Positions 57,601 through 64,000 of a stretch of 64,000 nt of DNA are shown here, one piece after another. This stretch comes from Nilaparvata lugens (lineage: Eukaryota > Arthropoda > Insecta > Hemiptera > Delphacidae), in NCBI RefSeq assembly GCF_014356525.2, contig NC_052511.1, forward strand, positions 52,651,140 to 52,715,139. Reading direction: 5' to 3'. The notes beneath the pieces are model-generated. The model saw only the letters and a list, made by a program, of their open reading frames with translations. It had not been told where the DNA came from and made no database searches. Position 1 is the stretch's first letter. Every line of letters begins with the position of its first letter. The position numbers and the translations under genes were made by a program.

Positions 57601-60600
57601 TTAGAGGAGACTGTGGAGAACTGCGCGAGGTCTACTGTTCACAGAGCTACTAGTCGATACAAATGTTATTTTTAAACCAACCTGGACTTCTCCCTAGAGA
57701 TGGCTATGCCGTTAGTCGTTTATTCACCGATATCTCACCGACACGACAGGACAGGACAGAATTTACTCTGATGGACAGTATTAGAGGAGACTGTGGAGAA
57801 CTGCGCGAGGTCTACTGTTCACAGAGCTACTAGTCGATACAAATGTTATTTTTAAACCAACCTGGACTTCTCCCAAACAATATCAGTCTGCGAGAACGGT
57901 TTGATCTTGGGCAGTGATCTCCTAGCCAACTCTCCCCCTCCACCCGTCGCGCCATCAAACCGACTGCCGGCCTGTGGTGACGCGGCCTGGTGACTGTGAT
58001 GGTGTCCGTGGTGACTGTGATTGTTTCCGTGGTGACTGTGATGATTTCCGTGGTGACTTTGATGATTTCCGTGGTGACTTTGATGATTGTTGTGGTGACT
58101 ATTATGTTGACTGTGATGATTGTTATGGTGCGTGTGGTGATGATGATGAGGATGGTGCTGGATTGTGGTGGGGGAATAACGAGACCTAAAAAAGAAAGAC
58201 AGAGAGAGTGGTGTTGAAATTTGAACAAAAACTGTGCAGTAATTGGTGCATGTGCAAAAATTTGACATCAAACAAAAATACGGTATTTTTGATAGGCATA
58301 CCTGATTGATAATAAATTAATAGATATTTATTCCTGCCTTGCAGACGCCCAATCTTGCACTCTCAGCAAGTAATATCATAGAAAATAGTCAGGTTCACGT
58401 TATAATGACAGTGTTTAATTAGCAATGGAATTGCTATCCTTGTCTATCATTCAACAAAGCGGATACAGCTATCTATTTCTCACTATGTTTCGTTTCCAGA
58501 TCGTCTTTTAACAAAGTAGAATTAATTATTATTAAACGAAAATCCAAATTAAATGCTGTAATTCACCCCGAAGTCTTCTGCTACTGCAAATATTGACAAC
58601 AGGGTAAACAGCTAGATGGAATTTCGATGAGCGATACTATTAAAAAATTATTTGTCAGCCCGGGAATCGAACCCAGTACCTCCCAATTGCCGGTCAGGAA
58701 TGCTTACCCTTACACCAAACTGACAATCTCTGGATAGCAGCGCTCACTTTATACGAAGCCATAGCGGTCAGTCAGTCTACAACTGAGATATTGCAATTAT
58801 TCAAATGCTAATGAATTAATTATTATTAAACGAAAATCCAAATTAAATGCTGTAATTCACCCCGAAGACTTGTGCTACTGCAAATATTGACAACAGGGTA
58901 AACAGCTAAATGGAATTTCGATGAGCGCTACTATTCAAAAATTAGAATTGATAATTAATTAACAAAATATTTCATAATAATTATGAAAATTCTTTATGAA
59001 ACTATTGAAAAATATCTTGCTTAATAAACTATAATTGATTATTTAAAACAAGAATGAACAGTTAATATTACAACAATAAACCTGTATCAGCTACCGTCTA
59101 TAGAAGGCATTGACAAGACAGAGGATCGGCAACGTTGCTCTGCTATCTTTCTCCACTGCCATTATAACGTGGACCTCACTATAGCACAAGAATATATTCC
59201 ATGGTATAGGGCGTTTATGTTTCAATTTTCAGTGTTAACTCGAGCTGATAGTTCTGGTAATAATTTTTCGTGAAGCTATGTGACACTGGTAGTCGCTCCT
59301 ACACTCTCACCCAGCCAAAACAGTAATAATGAACAGTAGTCGACAGTAATCGGCTCGAGTTGAAAAATCGGCTTGAAATTTGGAACATAAACGACCTAAG
59401 CCATGGGATATCATCTTATGTTACCTTTTCTATATGCTGATATACATTCCTGCTTGCAGACACAGAGTATTGTACTCTCAGCAAGTAGTATTTATTATTC
59501 TTAATTCACAAATTAGTCCTGATTATAACGTATTAAAAGATTTGTCTAAAATTATTGTTTTTTTATCAAAAGTTACTTCCATGATTATTTATTTATTTTT
59601 TTCAAGTATTCAATTTGGTATATAATTATCATTTTGGGTCCTAGCCCGGGTAATTTTATTTTTTCAGAAAACCTATATTAGCCTACATATTATCCGGGCC
59701 CCCCTGCGCCACGGGGGCAGCGGGGGTGTACGTTACGCCACTGCATAGAGATTGGCTTTAGTCTGATCTCTCATATATAAGAACCAAACTATGAGACCAA
59801 GTTCTATAGAGTGGTCAGGAAATCATTGTCACCGTACTTGATGGGTGACCATTGAGAGTACCTTAATAAGGGGTGGCCTTAATGGGTCACAAATCGGGTG
59901 GCACAGGATCAAAAATCCTGACTTATTCAAACACACTTAGCTAACTGGCATTAACATAACAATTTATGAATAATAAAAATAATATTTTACTTACAAAGCT
60001 GAAAGATTCATGAGATCACTGTGTCCTGAGTTCGTGTTGTTCATTACGGTATGACTGCTAATCGGAAGTGAAGAAAAAAGTTTCAACTTATTTCTCCTAT
60101 CTGAAGCATAGAACGGCCAAAATCAACGAAAAAAAATAAAAGATTACATTTTTTGAAAATAGACTCACTTACTACAAATTGTCAACACATAAAAGTCTAA
60201 TTGTGATCAACAAAATGTCAATTACATATTGATAGGAATTGTTTTAAATGAATTGATATCAATGTTTGTTTACAAACATAAATAGGCTTACTTACTACAA
60301 ACTGTCGACACAAAATAAAAGGTATTTCAACAAAATATCAATCATTCAAGCATTTCAACTTTGTTCGCTCAATAGTAAGGTTATGAATATCAAATGAATG
60401 TACAAGGAAGTTTGTAGCTCACATAACCTAACCTTCTTAGACATATTGTGGACATTAATCAAATTTACAAATGGAAGTACAAACAAAAAGGAAATAACTA
60501 TTATAAGATTAAAATGAATACATTAAATATATTTACCATGAGATCCAGGTCGCCGTTCAATATTATCAAACGAGGAAAATGTTGGAACAGCCTTTCCTTG

Positions 60601-60612
60601 ACTTTCCGCCAT
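36798..60612 (-). CDS. Mkk4: Mkk4: dual-specificity MAP kinase kinase 4, complete copy (9 coding exons, 501 aa)
   Basis: This is a MAP2K that phosphorylates JNK (and in many animals p38) on the Thr-x-Tyr loop, acting in the cytoplasm downstream of MAP3Ks. The exons are complement(60537..60612, 59995..60100, 57862..58185, 54420..54483, 51789..52022, 48518..48637, 46783..46962 or 45206..45385, 41657..41892, 36798..36963). All junctions are GT-AG and in phase, totalling 1506 nt with one exon 7. Visible landmarks are a His-rich tract in exon 3 (about residues 72-136), Gly-rich loop GRGAFG 206-211, catalytic K228, HRD 324-326, DFG 344-346, activation-loop S354 and T358 in SIART, and APE 368-370. 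The C-terminal tail (about 465-490) matches the DVD docking region of MKK4. The order [15 protein letters not shown] and the SxAxT loop favour MKK4 over MKK3/6 and MEK1. The start is the ATG in exon 1. Oddities are the two exon 7 copies and a duplicated exon 3 donor. The family call is secure; how exon 7 is used is unknown. Confidence 0.95.
37028..37139. mobile_element. Small foldback element
   Basis: The sequence gagtgaaaagtacgactttt..ctccctgaggga is mirrored by ctgagggagaaaaagta..tttttcactc. It lies in intron 8, about 65 bp past the exon 9 acceptor. The open frame at 36798-37193 merges exon 9 with it. Confidence 0.75.
38197..38311 (-). mobile_element. Short 5'-truncated LINE insertion with 12-bp target duplication
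   Basis: Exact copies of tatcccatggta lie at 38185-38196 and 38312-38323. The insert read on the minus strand starts ggctgct and ends in a (TTA)n-type tail after ggtcactcgatatta. The same sequence (gcagtcgttaggtcatgtc) occurs at 7650-7680 and 63055-63085. Confidence 0.8.
38352..38909. mobile_element. 558-bp TIR element inside family G, CATTG target duplication
   Basis: CATTG is found at 38347-38351 and 38910-38914. The ends share imperfect inverted cgttctgggtaca..gtaaattgt and cgctctgtgtaca.gtaaattgt. Removing it restores the family G order ttccaaatt..cactgttaact. The 172-aa open frame inside has no recognisable domain. Confidence 0.6.
39385..40012. repeat. ~180-bp satellite rich in GATAC(A/T)GTATCA palindromes
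   Basis: The marker aacttggaatgaattctaca recurs at about 39480, 39664 and 39844. Each unit has several near-palindromic tgatacagtatca/tgatactgtatca motifs and a family G-like terminus (accatgggatatctt). A related piece is at 40620-40700 and the motif also occurs at 38145-38180. Confidence 0.8.
40030..40245 (-). mobile_element. tRNA-derived SINE, minus-strand copy
   Basis: The tRNA-like core is 40144-40215 with an intact B box (complement ggttcgattcc) and TGTCAG/CTGACA ends. It forms a head-to-head inverted pair with the copy at 40330-40590. Confidence 0.8.
40330..40590 (+). mobile_element. tRNA-derived SINE, plus-strand copy
   Basis: The core is 40387-40456 (70 nt) with ggttcgattcc, three bases shorter than the 73-nt copies. 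It begins gtagactgactggccgctat and has the usual body after the core. Confidence 0.8.
40845..41601. mobile_element. 757-bp full-length foldback element with TA target
   Basis: Arms 40845-41196 and 41241-41601 are inverted copies (outer gttgtgcagaggaaacgcat, inner gtgtagaccgagtca). TA flanks both ends. The same host repeat occurs uninterrupted at 39230-39310 (gtcttgtagttgttcacttc), which serves as an empty site. Open frames 40840-41091 and 41382-41594 are the same arm read twice. Confidence 0.85.
41657..41892 (-). CDS. Mkk4: Mkk4 (complete copy) coding exon 8
   Basis: This 236-nt exon starts [20 protein letters not shown], continues [20 protein letters not shown] and ends FVQFVNT plus two nt of a Cys codon. 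It holds the PE of the APE motif, the substrate-lobe Asp-x-Trp and the MKK4-type insert [10 protein letters not shown]. The acceptor is tttag and the donor gtgagt. It is single-copy in the window; its left-arm partner falls beyond the N gap. Confidence 0.95.
41930..42830 (+). mobile_element. Family A repeat, copy 5, split by an insertion
   Basis: It begins attgaccgaaagaagtgagg and its distal terminus ctgttcacagaactactagt appears only at about 42808-42827. The ~500 bp between holds a foldback (42297-42492) and AT-rich sequence. It sits about 40 bp upstream of the exon 8 acceptor, in intron 7. Confidence 0.6.
42297..42492. mobile_element. Foldback MITE family M
   Basis: The left arm aagctgggtttacaccaaag..aacttaatccttatagattc is mirrored by ctataaggattgagtt..ctttgatctaatcgcagctt. 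Half of it recurs at 34651-34780. Confidence 0.75.
42831..44650. other. Intron 7 of the complete Mkk4 copy, no exon seen
   Basis: From 43072 this mirrors 25780-27346. 42975-43005 has agctaactagctaagctagc-type small palindromes. No open frame with domain content was found. Confidence 0.6.
44666..45097. repeat. 83-bp satellite, 5 units (first array)
   Basis: Units start at 44666, 44749, 44832, 44915 and 44998, each beginning acggttccaatggacgacca, with a partial sixth at 45081. Each has near-palindromic ttcggccgaa and ggccgg motifs. Because 83 is not a multiple of 3 and the unit is stop-free in several frames, it gives repeated 60-64 aa open frames that are not genes. Confidence 0.92.
45206..45385 (-). 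CDS. Mkk4: Mkk4 exon 7, downstream duplicate (7a)
   Basis: This second copy of the 180-nt exon has the HRD, DFG and SIART motifs, the same splice sites and the same encoded protein as 7b. Its acceptor-side flank (45470-45534) matches the single left-arm exon 7 flank better than 7b does. The long polypyrimidine tract is cut short at about 45535 by an unrelated 565-bp segment. It may be an alternative exon, a silent duplicate or an assembly duplication. Confidence 0.85.
45535..46099. mobile_element. 565-bp segment between the duplicated units, family C terminus
   Basis: It starts atagtgaagtccacgttata, a family C terminus, and continues with AT-rich sequence that has no other copy in the window. 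No gene was seen. Confidence 0.5.
46244..46675. repeat. 83-bp satellite, 5 units (second array)
   Basis: Units start at 46244, 46327, 46410, 46493 and 46576, with a partial at 46659. The variant ggcaggttcg occurs in the third unit, as in the first array, so the array was copied as a block. Confidence 0.92.
46783..46962 (-). CDS. Mkk4: Mkk4 exon 7, upstream duplicate (7b)
   Basis: This 180-nt exon (60 codons, phase 0 to 0) carries [23 protein letters not shown] and the SIART activation loop up to GCRPYMA. It has an intact acceptor (cag, after an A/T run and a long polypyrimidine tract) and donor gttagt. It lies 1577 bp upstream, in gene orientation, of an equally intact copy. The two encode the same protein, so either could be spliced in. 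Using both would insert a second catalytic segment without a frameshift. Confidence 0.9.
47436..48315. mobile_element. Right-arm copy of the tatatagaagact/ctagcttgcccggcg repeat
   Basis: This is the reverse-complement partner of 22846-24010, without the ~230-bp extra segment of the left arm. The cgccgggcaagctagtaatt end is at 48299. Confidence 0.55.
48518..48637 (-). CDS. Mkk4: Mkk4 (complete copy) coding exon 6, hinge
   Basis: This 120-nt exon, phase 0 to phase 0, encodes [20 protein letters not shown] and twenty further residues ending LGKITVA. It covers the hinge and helix D. It appears identical in nucleotide sequence to the left-arm exon, although its flanking introns differ. Confidence 0.95.
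48713..48901. mobile_element. Foldback MITE family J (right arm)
   Basis: The ends ggctcaactcacacttacg and cgtaagtgtgagttgagcc are flanked by TTA on both sides. It is the partner of 22257-22443. Confidence 0.8.
48978..49885. mobile_element. Long-TIR element L with LINE fragment (right arm)
   Basis: This is the partner of 21260-22190. The retrotransposon frame on the minus strand (49759-49355) differs from the left copy at only a few residues. Confidence 0.75.
49906..50113. mobile_element. GC-rich MITE family B (right arm)
   Basis: The ends aggtgcgtacag and ctgtacgcacct are mirror to 21053-21256. Confidence 0.7.
50204..50781 (-). pseudogene. Mariner-like transposase relic (right arm)
   Basis: This is the partner of 20377-20962. 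The minus-strand frame includes [20 protein letters not shown], then [17 protein letters not shown] and a stop. The later blocks ([38 protein letters not shown]) are out of frame. The plus-strand frame at 50458-50670 is a shadow. Confidence 0.75.
50800..51565. mobile_element. Family P interspersed repeat (right arm)
   Basis: This is the partner of 19585-20362, with actttccttgccctattacc at one end and gcgccacaccagat at the other. Confidence 0.65.
51789..52022 (-). CDS. Mkk4: Mkk4 (complete copy) coding exon 5, kinase N-lobe
   Basis: This 234-nt exon is in phase 0 at both ends. It encodes the start of the kinase domain: the [18 protein letters not shown] nucleotide loop, the VMAVKRIRS strand with the catalytic Lys, the C-helix, and the strand ending GALFKE. 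Differences from the left arm are synonymous. A transposon terminus begins within about 15 nt of the donor. Confidence 0.95.
52951..53100. mobile_element. ~150-bp foldback insertion, right arm only
   Basis: The arms ggccctgttgcacaacagcc..cggcttctctgattggttct are inverted around a short loop. The left arm at 18271-18285 lacks it. It abuts the GGGCCGTTTGCACAG element. A related copy is at 29035-29175. Confidence 0.75.
53104..54074. mobile_element. GGGCCGTTTGCACAGT TIR element (right arm)
   Basis: This is the partner of 17351-18273. It has a small internal direct repeat (ctttatcaatcgcattaaaa at about 53760 and 53817) not seen in the left arm. Confidence 0.7.
54420..54483 (-). CDS. Mkk4: Mkk4 (complete copy) coding exon 4
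   Basis: This 64-nt exon completes an Arg codon from exon 3 and encodes [21 protein letters not shown]. This is the pre-kinase linker, comparable to ERLRTHSIESSGKLKISPEQ of vertebrate MKK4. It has acceptor cag and donor gtgagt, and ends in phase 0. One synonymous difference (CCT versus CCC) separates it from the left arm. Confidence 0.9.
54630..55385 (-). mobile_element. Family E repeat with expanded (TA)n (right arm)
   Basis: This is the partner of 16088-16796. A ~50-bp (TA)n run at 54631-54680 replaces the short tatatatatag of the left arm. The 149-aa open frame (54790-55239, minus) is repeat-derived. Confidence 0.7.
55864..56256 (+). mobile_element. Family A repeat, right-arm copy of 15190-15610
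   Basis: It begins attgaccgagcgaagtgagg and ends actgttcacagaactactag. Confidence 0.7.
56820..57160 (+). mobile_element. Family A repeat, right-arm copy of 14270-14630
   Basis: It begins attgaccgagcgaagtgagg and ends with the ttgcatgcagtgtcgcatgc variant. Confidence 0.65.
57325..57525. mobile_element. Near-perfect foldback element (right arm)
   Basis: This is the partner of 13917-14122, with gccacctctaatacaaggcc inwards and its complement ending at the 180-bp tandem duplication. Confidence 0.85.
57515..57874. repeat. 180-bp tandem duplication spanning the exon 3 donor
   Basis: The sequence starting tagagatggctatgccgtta at 57515 repeats at 57695, and both copies end aaccaacctggacttctccc. 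The second copy holds the true exon 3 end (57862 inwards). The first holds a duplicate 13-nt exon end and donor. They differ by about one base (gacagaacagg/gacaggacagg). Confidence 0.9.
57862..58185 (-). CDS. Mkk4: Mkk4 (complete copy) coding exon 3, His-rich
   Basis: This 324-nt exon runs from acceptor ttttag to donor gttggt. It encodes a long His/Asn/Ser/Gly tract built from 21-nt units (heptads like HQSHHGN), then a Gly-rich stretch and [19 protein letters not shown]. The last 13 nt and the donor also occur in a 180-bp tandem copy (57515-57694) just inside intron 3, giving a decoy donor at about 57682. The tract is one His codon shorter than in the left arm. It is not part of the conserved MKK4 core. 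Confidence 0.88.
58390..59183. mobile_element. Family C element with SINE insertions (right arm)
   Basis: This is the partner of 12485-13368, with ends ggttcacgttataatgac and ccattataacgtggacct. Confidence 0.65.
58545..58805 (-). mobile_element. tRNA-derived SINE (right arm)
   Basis: The core 58653-58725 is 73 nt with both boxes as in 12942-13014. A coreless body fragment lies at 58815-58945. Confidence 0.82.
59180..59430. mobile_element. Foldback MITE family G (right arm)
   Basis: This is the partner of 12234-12486, with tccatggtatagggcgttta and taagccatgggatatcatct as inverted ends. Confidence 0.7.
59995..60100 (-). CDS. Mkk4: Mkk4 (complete copy) coding exon 2
   Basis: This 106-nt exon lies between acceptor ttcag and donor gtaagt, entering in phase 1 and leaving in phase 2. 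It encodes a Ser/Asn-rich segment ([20 protein letters not shown] and on). The basic-then-hydrophobic RRNKLKLF resembles a MAPK docking D-site like the KRKALKLNF of vertebrate MKK4. That assignment is inferred from the pattern only. Confidence 0.88.
60537..60612 (-). CDS. Mkk4: Mkk4 (complete copy) coding exon 1
   Basis: The exon encodes [20 protein letters not shown] and six further residues, beginning with the ATG at 60612-60610. It ends at donor gtaaat and leaves phase 1. Its sequence is identical to the left-arm exon 1. This N-terminal stretch is outside the kinase domain and has no recognisable motif. Confidence 0.85.
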
Positions 60613-63600
60613 ATTATCTACTCAACAAACCAAACGATATTTGAAACAATATTTCTAAATGTCAACTCTCAAGTTTATTTGATCGAGTATGAAAATTGAA
60701 TTAATTGGTTCTTGGCCACTTAGTTTTAGCCAGTTAATAGTCATTGAACTGTTGAAATCGTTAAAATTGACGTCCACTGAACAACTTATAAACATACTAC
60801 TGTGCACCAATGTTTCAACGCGAGTTTGTTGAAATAAGGTTAATTGTCTACAAAATCAACAACTTCTGTCTACGACCTAATTATTTATAAGTTATTAAGC
60901 GACATTATTCAGTTGAACAAACAAATTAAGAAGTTAATAAAGATTAAAATCTAAATTGAAAAACTTGAACTCAACCGAAAGATGTGAACATCTGACTAGT
61001 TCTGTCTGTCTGACACTTGACAGGAGACAGCGATGCACTTTGCTCTTTGAATTCCTCGAAGTAAAATGCATAGAAAAATAAAAGAATAAAATGAATAAAA
61101 AGTATCAAAAAATGAAATATAAATAATGACTATGAATGAATAAAATATTATTATACCATAATTTAATTTTCTCACAGAGTTTTATATAGGTATCATGATT
61201 GTCCGCGTGAGCAACAATGCCTGCAAGTTATGTTCACACCAACATCTGTAGCTTTGCTGAGTCTGTAGGTGGATTTAATAGTATATTTCGCACCTAGGGC
61301 CGAAAATGAGACTTTTCCTGCTCGAAATCGGTTTTCAAGTCCGAGGCCGTAGGCCGAGGACTAGAAAAGATTGAGAGCCGGAAAACATTTTTGCCCGTGT
61401 TGCGAACGCTATTTTTCGCCACACCAAAAAAAAACTTCCCAATATATAAGAAATTGGAAAATAAATAAAATTCAAACAGCGTATTTTGATAGTTTGAATC
61501 TTGGTTATGACAACTTTCACTGTCAATTAATTTCAATATTACTAATTATTAATTTACAATAGTGACAATATTTTTATACTATTAATATTTCGAATAATTG
61601 TTTGAATTTTTATAGCTCACGCTTTGCGCCTGGTGCAATATCTCATGGATAGATGGATGAATAGTATTTTCATTACTATTTTTAAATAATGTGATTAAAA
61701 AATTAATATAATTGCATATTTCACAGTTTTGTCTCAAAATATATCTAAAAAATTGATTGAAATTTAAATTACGGTAACTAATATAAAAAATGGCTAATAA
61801 AAGTTGAAATTCATCGACAAAAAAAATGTCATTGACCGAGGTTCGAACCTAGATCATGTTTGTAATTTACTGAGCTTTGAGTTCTGATGTGTCACGCATT
61901 TACGCTCTCGGCCATTGGGTATTGTTGATCATAGAGGCCTGTAAGTCAGGTAACGTATGTAGGCTACTATAATATAGGTAGTGTATAGCGGCATCTTGAA
62001 GCCGGTTTGCCGGCATTTTCACAACAAAATATTGCTCTGAAAATAGTTAAATCATAGAAAAACATTCGAAGATTCAATCTTGAGTGGGCCTAATGTTTTC
62101 TCTATATGGTTTGATATTGAAGAAAAATTATCTAAAAGTTTTAATAATGAATTACGGAAAAATTACTAGGTATTTTTCAGTCAAGGCTGAGTTTCACCAG
62201 TAGGCTTACCTTAAACTTTAGATCTCTGCTGTATTTTCCTATTATTATTGTTGATTGTATTGCATTAAGAAGTGGAATTCGATAATAAAAAGAAACAATT
62301 ATTACTCTACCTCACTTTTAAATATATTGATACAATTATTGTACTTTGATTTCAAATTCGATTCTTCACTTTTAAATACTTGCAATACGTACCTTTCTGA
62401 CATTGGACAATGCAGCCAACATTATATTGTTGAGGCTATGGAGATATCATCGTATTCTATTGTTTGATATCAAAAACACATAATAAATATTAATTATGAA
62501 ACAGTAATTTATAAAATATATTATAGACATGATACCGTGATTCACGATACATAATTATATAGATTATTACAGTCGTTATGAGATTATCTCTCTATGATTT
62601 TTGTGAGATCGGACACGATCAGCTGTTATTCAAGGTCATTTTACAGCCCTAGGGCCGTAAAGTTTTACCGGCCTGGTCGGAAAACAATCACTTTCGGCCT
62701 CCATATGACGCACGTAAACCAGCTCATTACATCCAAGTGTGGCGAAAAAAAAAAATATATGTCGCCGGCTTAAACATTGCGGGTGTTTACACCGACATCT
62801 GTGTATCTGCCACCTGACGTTCCAAGAAAAGTGATGTTTTCAAATAGATCTGGTAGGAGCGATTTTCTCCAGGCATCCGAGTGGACGATTTCGATAAAAA
62901 TCTCTCATCAATAACCTAAATCACATAAAAATGAAGATAGGAAAATTCTAATTTCAGATTCGGATTCAGCACCTTAAAATGAATAATTTGACTTTGCTCA
63001 AAAAAATGAAAAATAAATGTAGGCAGGTTGCAATAAATTGATTAATTTCAGTGCCTCCGACATGACCTAACGACTGCTTTTTAGGCAGCCAGGACCGACG
63101 AATTATGGAAACGTGTCCATCCGAAACACGAAATTTGAATAAATTAACTAATAGATAAATAAATTAAGGAAATAAATAGATTTGGCCTGATAATTGAAAA
63201 TTTTGGAATCAGAGTGCAACTGAGAACAGTAAAGAAATAAATAGATTTGGGCTAATAATTAAAAATTTTGGAATCATAGTGCAACTGATGAGAACAGCGA
63301 AAATAGCTCTGTCGGTTCACATAATTATGTTCTTGCTGTGAACATAAACTCTGCGGCCATTTAGATAGTATATATGATCCTCTGTAGCTTTGCAGAGTCA
63401 AATAACTTGGTCTGAACATAGCTTGAAGAAGGCTTGAGAACCCAAGCAAGGTCTTTTCATTCAGGATCAATGCTGGCTCCTGGTTTTGAGAATGTTCCTC
63501 AAAGCTAGAGGATTCTATAAATCCTCCTCAAAACAATTTTAATAGATTTTTCCCTCATTTATAGTATTGGGTTCTCAACAAAAAATTAAAACTTGAATAA

Positions 63601-64000
63601 GTCCTCAAGTAGGCTATATAATCACATTGTGGATTTTTAGTATATTATGAAATCTGTTCTATAATAATAATTGAATACCATAATAAATATAACAAGGGCA
63701 CTATTATACTATTAAAATCATACCACATAGGCTACAATATCCTAAGCTTGTTTGATAATTAATAAACAAGATAATCTTCTAAAACCTTATTCAATTACAA
63801 AAATCTGGTGTGGCGCACTCACACAACTTTCCTTGCCGTTATGAAAATTGATCACCTGACGCTAGTGTACCCGCGCATCACAAGTCTACTATTCAAAGAT
63901 TTGAGCCAGCTGGTGACAGGGCAATAACGCTGGAGACACACATGAGGTCTGCTATCTCTTCATAGTGAATGATTTAATAGAATCAACAATAATTTGCAAT
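60613..64000. other. Mkk4 (complete copy) 5' flank, repeat-filled
   Basis: This is the reverse-complement partner of 6859-10592, carrying the same repeats at 61285-61430, 61838-61950 and 62640-62760 but not the 439-bp family E insertion. 63795-64000 is a partial family P copy running off the window. No second gene was seen. Confidence 0.55.

Larger units (their letters stand above)
43072..63890 (-). repeat. Right arm of the ~20.5-kb inverted duplication
   Basis: This is the reverse-complement partner of 6859-27346. Relative to the left arm it carries an extra ~1-kb exon 7/satellite duplication, a 180-bp duplication at exon 3, a 150-bp foldback insertion (52951-53100) and a longer (TA)n run at about 54631-54680. 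It lacks the left-arm insertions at 8299-8737, about 23006-23235 and about 24847-25660. Confidence 0.93.

Noticed and set aside
6859..63890. Genuine giant palindrome (ampliconic inverted duplication) as the primary call
   Set aside because: The only possible junction is the 100-N gap, and the divergence pattern is allelic in style, so a haplotig join is preferred until reads span it.

Overview
The window is eukaryotic and insect-like: AT-rich, exons split by GT-AG introns, dense in foldback/TIR transposon fossils, tRNA-derived SINEs and minisatellites. Several interspersed repeats (the 'caaggaaagtaaaa' family and the TIR 'agtgaggtccacgttataat', among others) look to me like brown planthopper (Nilaparvata lugens) genome repeats. 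That species call is from memory, not from a search.

One protein-coding host gene is present, twice, in opposite orientations. It encodes MAP kinase kinase 4 (Mkk4/MAP2K4), the dual-specificity kinase that activates JNK and, in part, p38. The minus-strand copy (60612 down to 36798) is complete. Its nine coding exons join in phase to 1506 nt, or 501 aa: a His-rich N-terminus, a kinase domain with Gly-rich loop, AxK, HRD, DFG, SxAxT activation loop and APE, and a C-terminal DVD-like MAP3K docking tail. The plus-strand copy (10593 to 24641) has only exons 1-7. It ends at a run of exactly 100 N (27347-27446), and a deletion has removed the end and splice donor of its exon 3. The minus-strand copy carries exon 7 twice (45206-45385 and 46783-46962), inside a tandem duplication of about 1 kb that also holds an 83-bp, five-unit satellite.

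Layout: 1-6858, unique flank with a GA tract, TIR elements, a SINE and a frameshifted transposon-type ORF. 6859-27346, left arm of an inverted duplication (5' flank and Mkk4 exons 1-7, plus strand). 27347-27446, assembly gap. 27447-34650, region 3' of the complete Mkk4 copy, with foldback elements and a near-complete but decayed pogo-like DNA transposon (31564-34590). 34650-36790, composite repeats and a minisatellite that reaches the Mkk4 stop codon. 36798-43071, Mkk4 exons 9 and 8 and the introns between them, filled with foldback elements, a satellite and a SINE pair. 43072-63890, right arm (Mkk4 exons 7-1, minus strand, and its 5' flank). 63891-64000, an interspersed repeat running off the window.

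The exons I compared differ between arms only at synonymous sites, plus one His codon and the exon 3 deletion. The introns differ by many SNPs and by whole transposon insertions. With the 100-N gap at the breakpoint, the simplest reading is two haplotypes of one locus joined tail-to-tail by the assembler. A genuine inverted gene duplication is the alternative. No classical RNA genes, CRISPR arrays or bacterial features were seen.
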